Below are positions 7,686 through 16,913 of a stretch of DNA of 64,000 nucleotides, one piece after another. The translations under genes and the position numbers were made by a program. The stretch's first letter is position 1. Each line of letters begins with the position of its first letter. The DNA comes from Bartonella massiliensis. GTDB taxonomy: Bacteria; Pseudomonadota; Alphaproteobacteria; Rhizobiales; Rhizobiaceae. Location of the stretch: the NCBI RefSeq assembly GCF_902150025.1, contig NZ_CABFVS010000024.1:59409-123408 (forward strand), written 5' to 3'. The notes beneath the pieces were generated by a model that worked only from the letters and a program-made list of their open reading frames with translations, did not search any database and was not told where the DNA came from.

Positions 7686-9234
7686 GATGAGAATCTTCTT
7701 TCTTCAAGACATAACGAGGGAAAATCGGTTCTGGTGGTGGAAGATCAGTTCCTTCTTGAATTTTCCCATGAGCTATATGATACAACAACCGATCATCTTC
7801 AGCAACCGCAAGGCTATCAAGAAGTTTTGCTGCTGATTGGGGGATGAAAGGCAAAAGAAAAATTCCTATTCGTCGCAAGATTTCTACAGTTATATAAAGA
7901 ACTGTAGAAAATCGCTCTGGATCATTTTTCCGTAAACTCCAAGGTTGTTCGTTGGCAAAATAGCGATTAGCATCTGCTACAATTGAAAAAATAGCTGAAA
8001 GGGCTAAATGCATACTATAAGAAGACATAGCTTGGTGTACAGTTTCAAGCACTTGAAGAGATTGTTCTAAAAGCTGTCTATCTTGAATTAAAAATGCAGC
8101 GGGTCTAGGGACTTTTGCCTCACAATTTTTGGCAATCATAGATAAGGAACGTTGCGCTAAATTACCAAGATCATTAGCAAGGTCGGCATTAATACGGTTC
8201 ACAAGGCTTTCATGACTATAACTACCGTCTTGTCCAAAGGGCACTTCACGGAGAAGAAAATAACGAACCTGATCAAGACCATAATGATCGACCATTTCAA
8301 AAGGATCAACGACATTTCCAACAGATTTTGACATTTTTGCACCACGATTAAGTAAAAAACCATGTGCAAAAATATTTGTAGGCAATGCAATTCCAGCAGA
8401 TATTAAAAATGCCGGCCAATAGACGGCATGAAAACGAATAATATCCTTACCAATAATATGCGTATTGGCAGGCCAAAAATCACGTTTTTTTGAATCTTCG
8501 TTGAAAAAGTTAATTGCGGATAGATAATTTGTAAGCGCATCAACCCAAACATACATCACGTGTTTGGGATTATCAGGAACAGAAACGCCCCAATTAAAAC
8601 TTGTCCGTGAAATAGAAATATCTTTTAAACCCGACTTTATAAAACTTATAATTTCATTACGCCGCTCAAGGGGAGCAATAAAATCAGGATATTTTTCATA
8701 ATATTCAAGAAGCACTTTTTCATAACGAGAAAGTTTAAAAAAATAACTTTCTTCTTCATTCCATTCAACGGGAGAACCTAATTCCTTTTCACGACGAATA
8801 TTGTCTGGTCCAACTTCCGTATCGTTCTCTTCATAATAGGATTCTTGGCGAACCGAATACCACCCCTTATAACGGCCAAGATAAATATCACCATTTGCTT
8901 CCATCTTTTTCCAAATTTCTTGACAAGCGTGATAATGGCGCTCTTCTGTCGTGCGAATGAAATCATCATTAGAACAATTTAATACCGCAAGCATTTTTTG
9001 AAACACAGCACTATTACGGTCTGCAAGTTGCTGCGGTGTCATGCCTAATGTTTCTGCGGTTTGTTGCATCTTTAGACCATGTTCATCTGTACCCGAAAGA
9101 AAAAAGACATTTTTTCCATTTAAGCGTTGAAAGCGGGCTAAAACATCGCTTGCAATGGCACTATAGGCATGTCCAATATGCGGTGTACCATTAGGATAAA
9201 AGATAGGAGTCGTTATGTAATATGTGTCACGCAT
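7675..9234 (-). CDS. metG: Methionyl-tRNA synthetase
   Basis: Class I aminoacyl-tRNA synthetase charging tRNA-Met. The HIGH motif appears as PNGTPHIGHAY (near residue 20) and the KMSKS loop as GAKMSKSVGNVV. The anticodon-binding helical domain follows and there is no C-terminal dimerisation domain, as in the shorter MetG type; about 519 residues. The frame is open to an ATG at 9258, which adds MAFYNEYN, but family proteins begin near MRDTYYITTPIFYPNG, so 9234 is preferred; neither start has a strong ribosome binding site. It is part of the minus-strand order tmk-holB-metG-tatD. Confidence 0.95.
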   Translation of the reverse strand: MRDTYYITTPIFYPNGTPHIGHAYSAIASDVLARFQRLNGKNVFFLSGTDEHGLKMQQTAETLGMTPQQLADRNSAVFQKMLAVLNCSNDDFIRTTEERHYHACQEIWKKMEANGDIYLGRYKGWYSVRQESYYEENDTEVGPDNIRREKELGSPVEWNEEESYFFKLSRYEKVLLEYYEKYPDFIAPLERRNEIISFIKSGLKDISISRTSFNWGVSVPDNPKHVMYVWVDALTNYLSAINFFNEDSKKRDFWPANTHIIGKDIIRFHAVYWPAFLISAGIALPTNIFAHGFLLNRGAKMSKSVGNVVDPFEMVDHYGLDQVRYFLLREVPFGQDGSYSHESLVNRINADLANDLGNLAQRSLSMIAKNCEAKVPRPAAFLIQDRQLLEQSLQVLETVHQAMSSYSMHLALSAIFSIVADANRYFANEQPWSLRKNDPERFSTVLYITVEILRRIGIFLLPFIPQSAAKLLDSLAVAEDDRLLYHIAHGKIQEGTDLPPPEPIFPRYVLKKEDSHHAH

Positions 9235-9309
9235 GTTATACTCGTTGTAAAATGCCATAAATAAAAGATATAATGACTAATGTCTGTTCATCATATTGTC
9301 ACGGAAAAA

Positions 9310-10353
9310 CTAATCCTCATGAATGATCTTATGAACTCTAAAAAGTAAGTTAATAACAAACTGTTTCTTATCGAGATTAAACAGTTGTATTTCTTCTATT
9401 TCTTGATGAATCTCCTGCCATTTTTGCGCATATTTTTTTGAGAGAAATAAGTTTCCTTTTTCAACAAGCATGATAGCTTTTTGTTGAATTTTATCAAGAA
9501 TTTCATCACAAAACTGTTGAAATTGGAATGGGGAAGAAACAGATGAAAATGTTTGCGCAAGCGTGTGTACAAGTGTCGCGTTACAAATAGGTTGCTCTAG
9601 GAGAGCATTAATTGTTTTAATAATTTCAAGACCGCCATGGCGAATAAGTAAAGCAGCTTTTCGAGGGCTCCCTTTAGCCTTTTTAATAATCATTTCAATC
9701 GTTTTTTCATCAGATAAATCCTGGTTGGAGAAAATATGTGTAATGACTTTTTTCATTTCATCATAATTTAACGGGCGAAAAGAAACTTTTTGACACCGTG
9801 AATGAATTGTTGGAAGTAATTTTCCTGAAGAGTGCGCGATAATAATAAAGAGTGTTTTTGCAGGAGGTTCTTCAAGTATTTTAAGAATTGCATTGGCGGC
9901 ATTTCTATTCATATCATCTGCACAATCAATAATCACAATACGCCATCCATTATCTTGCGATGTTCGGCTTAAAAAATGCAGAATATCGCGGATATCATCA
10001 ATGAGTATTCCTGTTTTAAACTTTTGTGTTTTTACATCAAATCGACGCGAAATATACAAGAGACCAGGATGACTCCCCTGTGTTATTTGGCGCCATGAAG
10101 TAGAATGAGGATCGGGTTTGTGGAAATCTCTCTTTTGAGAATTTAAAATATTCCAAGCAAGATGAAACGCTAATGTAGCCTTTCCAATTCCATATTCTCC
10201 TTCAAATAATAATGCATGATGCAAACGCTCTTCTTTAAGCATTTGTGTCAAAAAATGACGAACATCCTCATGACCAAAAATAACATTATTCTGGGATGGA
10301 GCTAAAATTGTATCAATATCATCATATTGGTGTAGAATATTTATATTACTCAT
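9310..10353 (-). CDS. holB: DNA polymerase III delta prime subunit
   Basis: Clamp-loader subunit of the replicative polymerase. Visible features are the AAA+ P-loop region LLFEGEYGIGKATLA, the Walker B-like IIDCADDMNRNAANAILK, the segment LKILEEPPAKTLFII typical of delta prime/gamma subunits, and the SRC motif HSRCQKVSF. The P-loop is intact. The start at 10353 (MSNINILHQ) is chosen because it begins 5 bases after the tmk stop; an upstream in-frame start at 10383 would run into tmk. The tmk-holB-metG order is common in alphaproteobacteria. Confidence 0.9.
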   Translation of the reverse strand: MSNINILHQYDDIDTILAPSQNNVIFGHEDVRHFLTQMLKEERLHHALLFEGEYGIGKATLAFHLAWNILNSQKRDFHKPDPHSTSWRQITQGSHPGLLYISRRFDVKTQKFKTGILIDDIRDILHFLSRTSQDNGWRIVIIDCADDMNRNAANAILKILEEPPAKTLFIIIAHSSGKLLPTIHSRCQKVSFRPLNYDEMKKVITHIFSNQDLSDEKTIEMIIKKAKGSPRKAALLIRHGGLEIIKTINALLEQPICNATLVHTLAQTFSSVSSPFQFQQFCDEILDKIQQKAIMLVEKGNLFLSKKYAQKWQEIHQEIEEIQLFNLDKKQFVINLLFRVHKIIHED

Positions 10354-10358
10354 AAAAA

Positions 10359-10994
10359 TTAATCCAACAATACTTGATGACAAATATTATTTATTTGATG
10401 TGCAATAGCTTCTACTGAACCAGTGGCATCAATAATCCGAAACCTTTGTGGTTCTTGTTTAGCCAATTGAAGAAAAGCTTTACGCCTTTGTTCTTGAATT
10501 TCCAACTGATCTTTTTCAAAATAATCGATTTCTTCCGTTTTTTTTCTTCGCAAATTTGCACGCTGCATTCCATATGCTGCAGGCATATCTAATAAAAATG
10601 TTAAATGTGGCATGATGCCATTGAGCGCAACACTCTCTAAAACAGAAAGAAGAGAAGAATTAACAGCCCCATTGAGTCCTTGGTAAACGCGTGTAGAATC
10701 TATAAAGCGGTCACATAAAACGAGTTTACCTTGTTGCAAAGAAGGCGCGATAATTTCAGCAACATGGTCAGCACGTGCCGCTGTAAATAAAACAGCTTCA
10801 ATCAACGGTCCATATTGTTGTGCTTGCCCCGATAACAAAATATGTCGGATTGCTTCTGCCCCTGCCGTTCCTCCTGGTTCTCGTGTTGTGACAACATCAT
10901 AACCTTGGCATGTGAGAGACTTAGCAAGTAAAGAAATCTGTACTGTTTTTCCTACCCCGTCCCCTCCTTCGAATGTGATAAAATAACCTGACAC
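10359..10994 (-). CDS. tmk: Thymidylate kinase
   Basis: Phosphorylates dTMP to dTDP for DNA synthesis. The P-loop FEGGDGVGKT is at residues 8-17, the DR(Y/F/H) motif is present as DRFIDSTRVYQG and the lid region is LRRKKTEEIDYFEK. The 211-residue length is normal. It heads the run tmk-holB-metG-tatD on the minus strand and lies 29 bases after the dacF remnant, so it may share that promoter. Confidence 0.95.
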   Translation of the reverse strand: MSGYFITFEGGDGVGKTVQISLLAKSLTCQGYDVVTTREPGGTAGAEAIRHILLSGQAQQYGPLIEAVLFTAARADHVAEIIAPSLQQGKLVLCDRFIDSTRVYQGLNGAVNSSLLSVLESVALNGIMPHLTFLLDMPAAYGMQRANLRRKKTEEIDYFEKDQLEIQEQRRKAFLQLAKQEPQRFRIIDATGSVEAIAHQINNICHQVLLD

Positions 10995-11023
10995 GTATGA
11001 ACCTTAATCTTATGAGCGCGTAA

Positions 11024-12186
11024 CTAAAAATATTTCCGTAACCATCCAATTGTTATTTCATAGAATGCATCTTTTGTTTTTGTAAAGAAACTTCCTTCTT
11101 GAATATTCATGCCGGCAAAAACCGGTTTTTCCAAAAGAACCTTGTTATCTTCTAAAATTTGAATAATGCCAACGGATTGTTCTGAAGCAATGGGCGCTTT
11201 CAATGGACCATGATATTTAATTTTTGCTTTAACATTGACTTCTTTTTCATTCGAAAGCATAAAACTTATTGTTTTTTTGACAATAAGTGGAACAAAGTTT
11301 TTCTTTCCACCATAAACAGAAGCACGACCAACTATTTCTCCTTTTGTAAAAATCGTTTTGAGATCAAACGCCGTTATTCCCCATTGAAGAATGCGTGCTA
11401 TTTCTTTTGTATGCTTTTTACTATCTTGTAAACCATTGATTGCTAAAAAAGACGTCGATGATTTTTATAAATGGTAGCAACCATTGAAAAGCCTTCTTTT
11501 TTACTGTAGCCAAAACCAAATCCTTCGACACCAATTTCCTTAGAAATAAGAGGGTTTTTGTTCCGTTGAAAAATATTATTCCAGGTAAAATGAGGTTCAC
11601 GATAGAGTGCATAATAATCGGGATATTCCTGAGCAATATGACGCGCTAATATAATCATATCGCGCGCTGTTACAAATTGTCCCTCTTCGGGCAGACCAGT
11701 TGCATTAACAAAATGGCTTTGAGATAATCCAACTATTTTAGCGCGTTGATTCATCAGCTGTGCAAAATGAGCCTCATCTCCTGATAATCCTTCAGCTAGA
11801 ATAATAGCAGCATCATTTGCATTGACAATAATTAAACCACGTAAAAGATCAGAAACACTGATTTCTGTCTTTATCTTTGCAAACATAGTGGTTGTACCGG
11901 AAGGGGCCCCTCCCTTGCGCCAAGCATTTTCACTAACCTTAAATTTTTGTGTATTCCTTAACAGTCCTTCTTTTAACTGATGAAAGACAACTTCTGCTGT
12001 CATCATTTTTGCTAATGAAGCAGGAAAAAAAGGAAGATTACTTTGTTTTTCATATAGTATTGTTTCTGTATCATCATCGAGTAACAACACTTGTGAGGCA
12101 GAAATTTGAAAGTCTTGCGCTTGTCCCCACGTATCAAATGTCAACATTCCCCATAAAATTAATAAGATCCTTAATGCTATATACAT
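11024..12186 (-). pseudogene. dacF: Broken D-alanyl-D-alanine carboxypeptidase (DacF type)
   Basis: The first frame (12186 to 11443) has a signal peptide and the penicillin-binding domain; the second (11024 to about 11448) continues with the rest of that domain and the PBP5-type C-terminal domain (NVKAKIKYHGPL, AGMNIQEGSFF). A single extra T in the run of six at 11445-11450 would join them through RRLFLAINGLQDSKK. The first part keeps the catalytic SxxK as PASLAKM, but the SxN position reads VNANDA and the KTG position reads GFGFGY, so two of three active-site motifs are lost as well. The ATG at 12186 follows a strong AGGAGG. An intact protein would be about 387 residues and would trim peptidoglycan stem peptides. 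Confidence 0.8.
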
Positions 12187-12389
12187 GAGCCCTCCTCTCA
12201 TTCAAAGATCAGCAGAATCCACTATATAGGAAAAATTCTTCTTATTTCCGCAAACTGAGAAATTTTTATAGTTCAAGAATAGACTTTATTTTTATTCAGC
12301 ATAAGCAAAATGATACACTTTTTATTTTTCAAACAAAAGTTGATTGTAAGGTTTTAAAATATGATAGACAAAAATTCTTTTTATTATTA

Positions 12390-13060
12390 GTACATTGATT
12401 TATTTATGATAAATGATCATTTTTAAAACTTAAAGCTGATCAAAATACTGTAAGTTTCTCTCATCATCTCCCTTTGAAGCAATTAAATTCGCCTTTTTAC
12501 CCTTCATAAGCAAGGTTAGTATAGAGGTAAAGATTAAGATTATCAAAGATAAGAGTAAAAATATTTTTTATAACTCTCTCAAGTACCAAGGATTATTGCG
12601 AAACATAAAGGCTTTGTAAAATGTATGATGGTGTTTGTTTATACGTTCACACGTGTAAAGATGGGGATACTTAATAGCTTTATAGCTTTAAAGTTACATT
12701 ATTTACGAGCGCTGTCATAAAATGAGCTTGAGAGCGTTGATTAAAATAAGTGTGTGAATTGGTAATGCAAGTGATTTTGTTTGAAGCGTTCTGCGTTACG
12801 TGAGGGCACTTACCGCATAAGAACATGATAAACAAAAGCATGAGGTAAGGTATGATCTTTTAAAGATAATGTTGTGGATGTTTTCAAAAGTTATAAAGCT
12901 GAATTAAAAGGAAATGTTTTTTACTTTTCAATTTTGTATTCTTCTAAAGTGAAATTGTATAATTATTTTTAGAGATTGATAAACAAGCTCATAAAATAAA
13001 TTTATCTTCATTTAACAAAAATTGTTACAGTAGAAAAAGCACGTGCTTTATTAGGCAAGT
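12390..13060 (+). repeat. Copy A of the decayed intergenic element, longest copy
   Basis: Ordered blocks shared with other gaps: TTGATTTATTTATGATAAA (12392), AAATACTGTAAG (12443), GAAGCAATTAAA, GTACCAAGGATTATTGCG (about 12583), ATAAAGGCTTTG, and TTGAGAGCGTTGATTAAA (12730). Copy B has the first and fourth block at the same spacing of about 190 bases. Near the 3' end a short open stretch reads VTVEKARALLGK then stop (about 13020-13056), and copy C has the similar ACGTGCATTATTG. This suggests a plus-strand gene that has decayed in every copy. The original gene is not recognised. Confidence 0.5.
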
Positions 13061-13104
13061 AATATCATAACACTTATGTATAAGCTGACAATAGGCTGGA
13101 GGCT

Positions 13105-13144
13105 GGAGAGAGAGTTGGTGTTTTATAATCTCTCCCCCTTTTTT
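13105..13144 (+). terminator. Rho-independent terminator with no intact gene upstream
   Basis: GGAGAGA (13105-13111) pairs with TCTCTCC (13129-13135); the stem is followed by CCC and six T. It reads on the plus strand, while the nearest genes are minus-strand. It probably ended the transcript of the decayed element just upstream, or an RNA still made from it. A similar ATAAGCTCTCCCCCTC-TTTTT string near 15030 lacks the left arm. Confidence 0.6.
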
Positions 13145-13246
13145 ATGAACAGCGTTCTTTAAGATGAAAGCTCAAAATGAAATCCACGATTTCTTTATCA
13201 TTTCTCACTTGAAAATTATATTGATAAAAAATCAACGCACTTTTTC

Positions 13247-14143
13247 TTAAAACAATTGTAGCCAATTGAACTTTGCTTTTTTGTTGAGCTTACTTATAGA
13301 AGCAACTTGATCGAATGGCACCGGCTTATCAGCCATGATAGGACCGATTTCTGGCAATCTCACTGCAACAGTTTCATTGTGTTGTTCCTGTTTAATAGCA
13401 GCTACCTTAGCTAATTCTGCCTTGTTTCCTGTATTGGGCTCTTTTAGCAAAACAGTTTCTCTTTTTTTCGAAACATTTTTCGATGCTAATGAATATGAGG
13501 AAGCGTTTCCAGGCGTATAAGAGGCCATTAAATATGCACCATCATAATGTCCAACAGGAGCTTCAGAAATATATTCCACTTTAACATCTGCAACCCCCTT
13601 ATCTACATAACCAAGGATTGCTGCAGCTTGTTTGGATAAATCAATGATACGATCTTTCATAAAAGGTCCACGATCATTCACTCTAACAATGAGTGAAGAT
13701 CCATTTTTCAAATTAGTAACACGAGCATAGCTAGGTAAAGGCATTGTAGGATGAGCAGCCGTCAAAAGATTCATATCATAAATTTCACCGTTGGCCGTTA
13801 AACGCCCATGAAAATCTGAACCATACCATGATGCTTCGCCAACACGTTTATAGGTTGGATCATGTTCAGGATAATACCACTTTCCTTTTATTTGGTAAGG
13901 TCTACCAACAACAACCCGCCCACGCTTTTTTTCTTTTGATTGATTTTTCTTATTGGACATTTGTTTTGGTAGAACAGAAGTATTTACGTCAATTGGTTTG
14001 TTATGATAGGAATCTTTTATTGAAAAATGTGCAGTTTGGCTTGCGCAACAAGACACCAATGACAGAGAAATAATGATCATAGAAAATAATTGAAGTGTTG
14101 GTTTAATAATAGAGGTAAAATTCTTTTTGTTTTTTGAGGGCAT
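13247..14143 (-). CDS. rlpA: RlpA-type septal ring lipoprotein / lytic transglycosylase
   Basis: An N-terminal hydrophobic segment ends in LVSCCAS, a lipobox-like site, so a lipoprotein is likely. The double-psi beta-barrel domain spans about residues 100-195: VGEASWYGSDFHGR, TANGEIYDM, TAAHPTMPLPSYARVTN, VRVNDRGPF and IIDLSKQAA, including the Asp of the NDRGPF active-site region. RlpA enzymes cleave denuded peptidoglycan at septa. No C-terminal SPOR domain is visible, whereas many homologues have one; the last 100 residues are low-complexity. 298 residues; single gene. Confidence 0.88.
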   Translation of the reverse strand: MPSKNKKNFTSIIKPTLQLFSMIIISLSLVSCCASQTAHFSIKDSYHNKPIDVNTSVLPKQMSNKKNQSKEKKRGRVVVGRPYQIKGKWYYPEHDPTYKRVGEASWYGSDFHGRLTANGEIYDMNLLTAAHPTMPLPSYARVTNLKNGSSLIVRVNDRGPFMKDRIIDLSKQAAAILGYVDKGVADVKVEYISEAPVGHYDGAYLMASYTPGNASSYSLASKNVSKKRETVLLKEPNTGNKAELAKVAAIKQEQHNETVAVRLPEIGPIMADKPVPFDQVASISKLNKKAKFNWLQLF

Positions 14144-14709
14144 TTATTCAGTCCACTTATTTTTGTTAAGTACTGCTGTAAAAAAAAACACGTCACACTT
14201 TCCGCACGCGAGAGGAGAAGTCATGTTCTTAAATAATTTCCATCGCGTATACACTGTCCTTGAATTCGACTTCTTTATCAAAAAATTAACATATTGTTAA
14301 CCATTTTATGATTGTCATAAAAAATAAATGCACTATGGAGAAACATTAAAAAATAAAAGACATATAAATCAATATGTTATTGAAAAATCATCTCATAATA
14401 TAAGCTGTGAATAAGTATGATATTTTTTAGCCTGTTTCATCTAATACAGAGCGTATTAAAAAATCAAACCATGAATTATGAAAACAAACAGCCACATGTG
14501 CTATTAATGCAGGTGTAATAGCATCATGGAATTTAAAGCACTTTATTAGAATGGCGAACATTCTATACTAAAATATCCGATAGAAAACGACGGACTGTAG
14601 AATCAATCAAAAAAATCCAAAAAAGATTAGAATAGTTTAAAAGACTAAAAGGAATCAAAGCAACAAAAATTTTCAAAATTTTGTATAGTCTATTGGCATT
14701 ATTTATAGT
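14144..14709. other. Gap upstream of rlpA, with a possible gene scrap
   Basis: Mostly AT-rich sequence. From 14537 to 14635 (plus) a 32-codon open stretch encodes a basic helical segment (EWRTFYTKISDRKRR ... IKKIQKRLE), and the ATG at 14526 (MEFKALY) would join it with one frameshift. This may be the end of a decayed gene; the original is not recognised. Nothing else is seen. Confidence 0.3.
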
Positions 14710-14785
14710 TGGTGAGCGCGCAGGGATTCGAACCCTGGACCTACTGATTAAAAGTCAGTTGCTCTACCAGCTGAGCTACGCGCTC
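14710..14785 (-). tRNA. tRNA-Lys (anticodon TTT)
   Basis: On the minus strand: acceptor GAGCGCG pairs with CGCGCTC, D-arm GCTCAGCTGGTAGAGC, anticodon stem CTGAC/GTCAG around the loop with TTT, T-arm CAGGGTTCGAATCCCTG. The 3' CCA is encoded (14710-14712). All four arms fold without gaps. Confidence 0.97.
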
Positions 14786-15982
14786 TCACACAAGCTATCT
14801 AGTCTGTAGACTATCTAATTTGCAGAAAGTGAAGCGAACATACGGTTGACTTTTCATTTGGTCAACACCTTTTGAAAAAAATATTATTATTTTTTCCAGT
14901 TATCAATAGTTTTCAGGTTTTATCCCTTTCCTCGTCATTGCATAGCTACTCTTTGATCTTCTTTTTAAAGTCTCGATAAATAAACAACTTAACTATAAAA
15001 ATAACTCATAGATTTGAAACCCTAAAATTATAAGCTCTCCCCCTCTTTTTCCTCACATGGGCTGTTGAGCATCATGGGGTGAGCAGAAAAATATCCTTTT
15101 ACGACAATATCATTTTTCTCTCTCGAATGAGAGATCTCAAATACTGTAAGGTTCTTTCATTTCAAATTGTTTTTATATTGAAACAATAAAAATCATTTGT
15201 TTGTTCAACACAAGGAAAAGAATAAAAATGCTTTTTATATTTTTTCAACAACAAAAAATTATCACAACATGAAGGTTGGAGAAAAATAATATGATGTTCT
15301 AAACTGTTGAAATGTAAAGAGAGTACGGTTCAATAAATTTTATGGTATTGCTAAGATTATCTTGATGGAAGCAAGCATATTGAGAGCTATTCTTAAAAAA
15401 ATGATTGAATGAGAAGTAATGGCATTTTGAGAATGCGACTTTAGTATTCATGCACAATGACTTTATAACGAAAATCAATTTCTCTATGGCACATAAAGAA
15501 GATATGAGGAAAAAATTAGAATGACGTGCATTATTGTAGCTGTAGATAATTTGACTACAAAATAAAAAAATAGAGACAATATGCGAAATGATTCTAAATA
15601 CATATAAAGTAATCTGTTACGCGATTAAAAGAATGCATTCTATTTAATTTTTTATGCGAGAAATTACAACATACGTATCTCTATTAAAAAATAGAAAGAT
15701 AAAACTGATCATAAATTTAGTGTAAGATCATTCAATTAGAGTTATAAACTATGCTTATAATATTAATATATTTTTATAATATATAAAATATTATGATAAC
15801 TTTATTAAAGTAAAAGTTTAACATTAAATACGTTTATAAATAAACATATTGCCTAGTTAACTTCATTTATAAGATCAAAAATAAAGAAAATAACTTTGAT
15901 TTAGCTAAAAAAAATGTAGAATTATTATATATACACGTATTTATTACAGTAATGTTTTTTATTATTTTGATTGGAATAGTGA
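14786..15982. other. 1.2-kb gene-free gap between tRNA-Lys and lexA
   Basis: No intact ORF. The gap contains a half-terminator-like CTCTCCCCC-TC-TTTTT (about 15030) and copy C of the decayed element (about 15137-15555). The last 330 bases before lexA are very AT-rich. I looked for the alphaproteobacterial SOS box (GTTC-N7-GTTC) upstream of lexA and did not find one. Confidence 0.55.
15137..15555 (+). repeat. Copy C of the decayed intergenic element
   Basis: Shares with copy A: CAAATACTGTAAGGTTCTTTC (15138; copy A has CAAAATACTGTAAGTTTCTC), TTGAAACAATAAAAATC, TCACAACATGAAGGTTGGA ... ATATGATG (A: CGAAACATAAAGGCTTTG ... GTATGATG), TTGAGAGCTATTCTTAAA (15379) and GACGTGCATTATTG (15522). Order and strand are the same as in copy A, with deletions totalling about 250 bases. 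Alignment was done by eye and ends are approximate. Confidence 0.45.
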
Positions 15983-16696
15983 ATGCTAACATGTAAACAA
16001 TATGAGCTACTTTTGTTTATTCACAATCATATAAAAGAAATTGGTGTTCCCCCTTCTTTTGAAGAAATGAAAAATGCTTTAGGACTTTCTTCAAAGTCTG
16101 GTATTCATAAGCTCATGATAGCCTTAGAACAACGAGGTTTTATACGTCGTTTACACAATCGTGCTCGTGCAGTGGAGGTGATTCGACTTCCTGAAAAAAT
16201 AACATTTAACCTTTCTCTAGCACGGAAGATTTCTCCCAGTATGATAGAAAATAATAAAAGAGAAATATCAAAAAACTTGACTAATCTTGATAACTTTGCG
16301 GCAGAAGACAAACAAAATACCGTCATTCCCATTATGGGACGTATTTCTGCGAGCGTGCCCGCCTCTGCTATTCTGCAACAAACAAGCACACTTTCTCTCC
16401 CACATGATATGGTTAAGACAGGTGAGCACTATGCATTAGAAGTTAAAGATGATTCTATGGTGGAAGCTGGTATCCTTGATAAAGATATGATTATTATCAA
16501 ACGTCAAAATACAGCAATATCAGGTGAAATTATTGTCGCATTTATTGATAAAAAAGAGGCAACATTAAAACGTTATCGACGCAAAGGAGCCGCAGTTGCA
16601 TTAGAAGCCGCTAATCCTCACTACGAAGTGCGTACATACAAATCCGAACGTGTAGAAATACAAGGAAAACTTACCGGACTTATTCGCAAATATTAA
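15983..16696 (+). CDS. lexA: LexA SOS repressor with an altered cleavage site
   Basis: An N-terminal winged-helix domain (residues 1-70; PPSFEEMKNALGLSSKSGIHKLM) binds SOS operators and a C-terminal S24 peptidase domain performs RecA-stimulated self-cleavage. The catalytic Ser is in KDDSMVEAG (usual KGDSM) and the Lys in ATLKRY. The cleavage bond, Ala-Gly in LexA proteins (GRIAAGVP in rhizobia), reads GRISASVP, so it is Ala-Ser here. 237 residues, normal for rhizobial LexA. GGAA lies 6 bases before the ATG. Identity is certain; whether it still cleaves at the normal rate is open. Confidence 0.93.
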   Translation: MLTCKQYELLLFIHNHIKEIGVPPSFEEMKNALGLSSKSGIHKLMIALEQRGFIRRLHNRARAVEVIRLPEKITFNLSLARKISPSMIENNKREISKNLTNLDNFAAEDKQNTVIPIMGRISASVPASAILQQTSTLSLPHDMVKTGEHYALEVKDDSMVEAGILDKDMIIIKRQNTAISGEIIVAFIDKKEATLKRYRRKGAAVALEAANPHYEVRTYKSERVEIQGKLTGLIRKY

Positions 16697-16913
16697 AAAA
16701 TAAACCTATATACGCGATAGATAGCACAATAAAATACAGTAAAAAACTACGGGGTGTTTTTTGACATTATGCTACACGCAGTTGACTTTCTTCTTACAGC
16801 CCCCAAATGCACCTATAATTTAATCTCAAATCTCTGTTGAGCGTGTTTCAACTTTCCTCTCTTCCCTCTTATGTTTTCCATTTAACGAAAGACGTGATAA
16901 GTTAATGACAATA

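Larger units (their letters stand above)
12202..13246. other. 1-kb gene-free gap between dacF and rlpA
   Basis: Both flanking genes are on the minus strand. No intact ORF is present. The gap holds copy A of the decayed element (about 12390-13060) and a plus-strand terminator at 13105-13144 that no annotated plus-strand gene needs. Confidence 0.6.

Noticed and set aside
11421..11636. 71-residue minus-strand ORF inside dacF
   Set aside because: Out-of-frame shadow of the penicillin-binding domain; it does not match the frame that restores dacF.
14700..14800. tRNA-Lys as a phage or island attachment site
   Set aside because: No duplicated tRNA 3' end and no integrase nearby in the window.
15850..15982. 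SOS box before lexA
   Set aside because: No GTTC-N7-GTTC or GAAC-N7-GAAC found by eye.
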